Source: CAZJUP01 sp964549275
GTDB lineage: Bacteria; Fidelibacterota; Marinisomatia; Marinisomatales; TCS55
Length of the DNA stretch: 17,572 nt
Direction of reading: 5' to 3'
Assembly (NCBI GenBank): GCA_964549275.1
Contig: CAZJUP010000027.1
Span: forward strand, 1 to 17,572
Of the stretch, positions 15,994-17,572 are shown one piece after another. A program made the translations under genes and the position numbers. Numbering within the stretch: position 1 is the stretch's first letter; the number at the start of each line of letters is the position of its first letter. The notes below the pieces were generated by a model. The model was not told where the DNA came from and did no database searches. It saw only the letters and a program-made list of their open reading frames with translations.

Positions 15994-17547
15994 ACTTCGG
16001 TAGTTCTTTTGAGTCATAAAAAAGTTTGAAGAAGAGAGGGAGAACACTTGTTCACCCTCTTTTATTTTGTAACCCTTACCCCATTCATCCCAATAGGTTT
16101 TACCACCTTTAAACACCATTCTATCTCCCACAATAGGGTATTTGTAAGTGATATCTATTCTATGTTGTTTTGTAGTGTGGTCAAATCCAACCACCACTTT
16201 ATCAATGTAGAAATCAATCACTCTTCGTTTCTCTTTAACACCTTCAACTTCCAAGTATCTATCTACATTTCTGTGGTGTTCATCTAACCAATTTATCCAT
16301 TCGGTTCTTTGGTTCATTAAATCTGTTTTTCTGTTTAGTTCTTCAAGTTTTGATTCACACTCAAGAATCTTGTCATCAATTGAATTCAGAATGTTTTTAT
16401 AATCAAGTTCTGATAACTGATTCAAGTATCTGTCTTTGATGAACTGAACTCGGTTCTGTTGGAATGTCTTCAGTTCTTTTTTTGTTAACTTAATTTCTTT
16501 GTTAACACCTCTTCTTACAGAAGAGATTCCATATTTCTCACCTAACAATTCTTTCTTAACTCTTTCCTTAATCCAAGATGATTTTCTTAAGGTAGATAGT
16601 AGGTTGTCCCAAACATAATCATCAAATGTCATTCCATCAATTCTCTTTGGTTTAACACATTTATTTGTAATGATATACTTTCTCGTTGGGTCATTCCTAC
16701 GATACTTTCTCTCACTACTTAAACAATTGTAATAATGTTTCTGATACTTTGAATAGAACCTTCCAACGAAATCCATACCACATTCACATTTCAATTTTCC
16801 GTGAAGAAGATAGTTTCTCTTGGTTGGTCGTGTTTGGTTTCGGTTAAGTCTTTTCTGAACTTTTTTCCATAAATCATCAGTAATTAATCTTGGTGAATCC
16901 GTTGTATGATATTCCCATAGTGATGGATTCTCATATGGATATCTCAATTTATTTCTATCTTTATCAAAAGGAGAGTGGTGAGGGTCTTTTGTTCTATCTG
17001 TATAAACACACTTACCAATATAGATTTCATTCCGTAAAATTTTATTCAGTATTTCTTCTTTACTCCACCAATCATTTCCCTCTGGAGATTTAACACCATT
17101 TAAGTGAAGTTCGTTTACAATTTCCTTACCAGATAATCCATTCTTACCATACCATTCATAAATCTTCTTTAACCATTTACTTTTTTTCTTATGAACCTTG
17201 AGGATTCTGTCCTCACTCTTATAACCGAATGGAACTTTACCTTTCATCCAATAACCTTGATTATGTAAATGTATTCTTGAGGAGATAGATTTTCTTATCT
17301 CATCTTTTTTTACCTCACTACCCATCATAGTTTTCATATATTGAAAAACTCGTTCGTGAACAATGTCTGGTTTGTATTCTTTATTACCATACAAACCTTC
17401 GTATACTTTTACCATACCATTTAAGATGTGTAATTCTAATTCTTGGGTTCCACTAACCTCTCCAGTTAATCTACTCCAATCCTCAACCCATATGTGATTT
17501 ACTGAACCAAGATTGATTGGACCTAGTATAAAAAAGTGTACATGGAG
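15976..17547 (-). CDS. Large serine recombinase, N-terminal catalytic part missing or frameshifted
   Basis: A site-specific recombinase of the large serine (resolvase/invertase) type. From the first ATG (17415) it encodes 479 residues. The frame stays open back to 17547 and encodes INLGSVNHIWVEDWSRL and related sequence, which reads like the second half of a resolvase domain (compare V-x-D-x-x-R-L-S/T-R). No ATG, GTG or TTG starts that extension. The helix MMGSEVKKDEIRKSISSR (30-47) is the end of the catalytic domain. Then come a Recombinase (DNA-binding) domain (about 50-190), a zinc ribbon with Cys210, Cys212, Cys231 and Cys253, and a coiled coil (about 305-370). The N-terminal part with the nucleophilic serine is not in this frame. 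The last codons overlap glmS and run through its terminator. It is visibly more AT-rich than its neighbours. It is probably a decayed or edge-truncated mobile-element integrase. It may be a pseudogene, or intact across a frame change near 17530 and beyond the window. Confidence 0.82.
   Translation of the reverse strand, partial: LHVHFFILGPINLGSVNHIWVEDWSRLTGEVSGTQELELHILNGMVKVYEGLYGNKEYKPDIVHERVFQYMKTMMGSEVKKDEIRKSISSRIHLHNQGYWMKGKVPFGYKSEDRILKVHKKKSKWLKKIYEWYGKNGLSGKEIVNELHLNGVKSPEGNDWWSKEEILNKILRNEIYIGKCVYTDRTKDPHHSPFDKDRNKLRYPYENPSLWEYHTTDSPRLITDDLWKKVQKRLNRNQTRPTKRNYLLHGKLKCECGMDFVGRFYSKYQKHYYNCLSSERKYRRNDPTRKYIITNKCVKPKRIDGMTFDDYVWDNLLSTLRKSSWIKERVKKELLGEKYGISSVRRGVNKEIKLTKKELKTFQQNRVQFIKDRYLNQLSELDYKNILNSIDDKILECESKLEELNRKTDLMNQRTEWINWLDEHHRNVDRYLEVEGVKEKRRVIDFYIDKVVVGFDHTTKQHRIDITYKYPIVGDRMVFKGGKTYWDEWGKGYKIKEGEQVFSLSSSNFFMTQKNYRSLFNRD
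16032..16067 (+). terminator. Rho-independent terminator downstream of glmS
   Basis: AAGAGAGGG-A-GAAC (16032-16045) pairs with GTTC-A-CCCTCTTTT (16050-16063) around an ACTT loop, with one A/A mismatch and one G-T pair, followed by ATTTTG. It lies 39 bases after the glmS stop in the right orientation, with the T-rich tail on the + strand. The same bases are read as codons near the 3' end of the convergent recombinase, so either this coding stretch doubles as a terminator or the recombinase tail has been read out into flanking sequence. Confidence 0.7.
17530..17536 (-). other. T6 run (U UUU UUA) at the apparent frame break of the recombinase
   Basis: On the minus strand, a frame open to the window edge reads YQVKKLLNSMYTFLY and stops at a TAG at 17525-17523. 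The recombinase frame is the -1 frame relative to it. The sequence where they meet, T TTT TTA (17535-17529), is phased in the upstream frame exactly as a -1 slippery heptamer. An ordinary one-base deletion or assembly error in the homopolymer would give the same picture and is more likely. Coordinates are approximate by one base. Confidence 0.35.
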
Positions 17548-17572
17548 TTAAGCAACTTTTTAACTTGATAAA

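Noticed and set aside
15994..17572. Tn7-like transposon at the glmS 3' end
   Set aside because: No TnsA/B/C/D-like protein or Tn7-type end repeats are visible; the only mobile-element gene is a serine recombinase.

Overview
The window looks like a chromosomal contig from an uncultured, moderately AT-rich bacterium of the Fibrobacterota-Chlorobi-Bacteroidota (FCB) assemblage, most likely Candidatus Marinimicrobia (SAR406/Neomarinimicrobiota). The main clue is a PorX-type response regulator fused to a PglZ/alkaline-phosphatase-like domain, a hallmark of FCB bacteria, embedded in ordinary housekeeping genes. The phylum call is an inference from gene content and style; the partial 23S rRNA could test it.

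Region 1 (1-392): the 3' end of a 23S rRNA gene, a complete 5S rRNA gene and a strong intrinsic terminator, i.e. the end of an rRNA operon. Region 2 (about 393-7766): four co-directional, tightly spaced genes that form an envelope-to-cAMP module: a secreted protein of unknown function, a secreted FecR-domain protein, a large predicted outer-membrane beta-barrel with N-terminal Ig-like segments, and a CHASE2-containing class III adenylate cyclase with all catalytic residues. A near-perfect CRP-like palindrome lies upstream of the first gene.

Region 3 (7857-14071): a seven-gene + strand operon, porX-tsaE-tsaB-rimI-accD-surE-guaA, in which every junction overlaps by 4-14 bases. It mixes regulation (PorX), tRNA t6A37 synthesis (TsaE, TsaB), ribosomal protein acetylation (RimI), fatty-acid synthesis (AccD), nucleotide hydrolysis (SurE) and GMP synthesis (GuaA). 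Region 4 (14072-15993): glmS with its own leader and Shine-Dalgarno. The leaders of porX and glmS share a 20-base block (17/20 identical) at almost the same distance from the start codon.

Region 5 (15976-17572): a minus-strand large serine recombinase, convergent with glmS and overlapping its last codons. Its N-terminal catalytic part is missing from the open frame. Homology-like sequence continues upstream of the first ATG without any start codon and is then blocked by stops, with a T6 run (U UUU UUA) where a frame change would reconnect it to an upstream frame. It is the only mobile-element signal in the window. No tRNA, CRISPR array or insertion sequence was seen.
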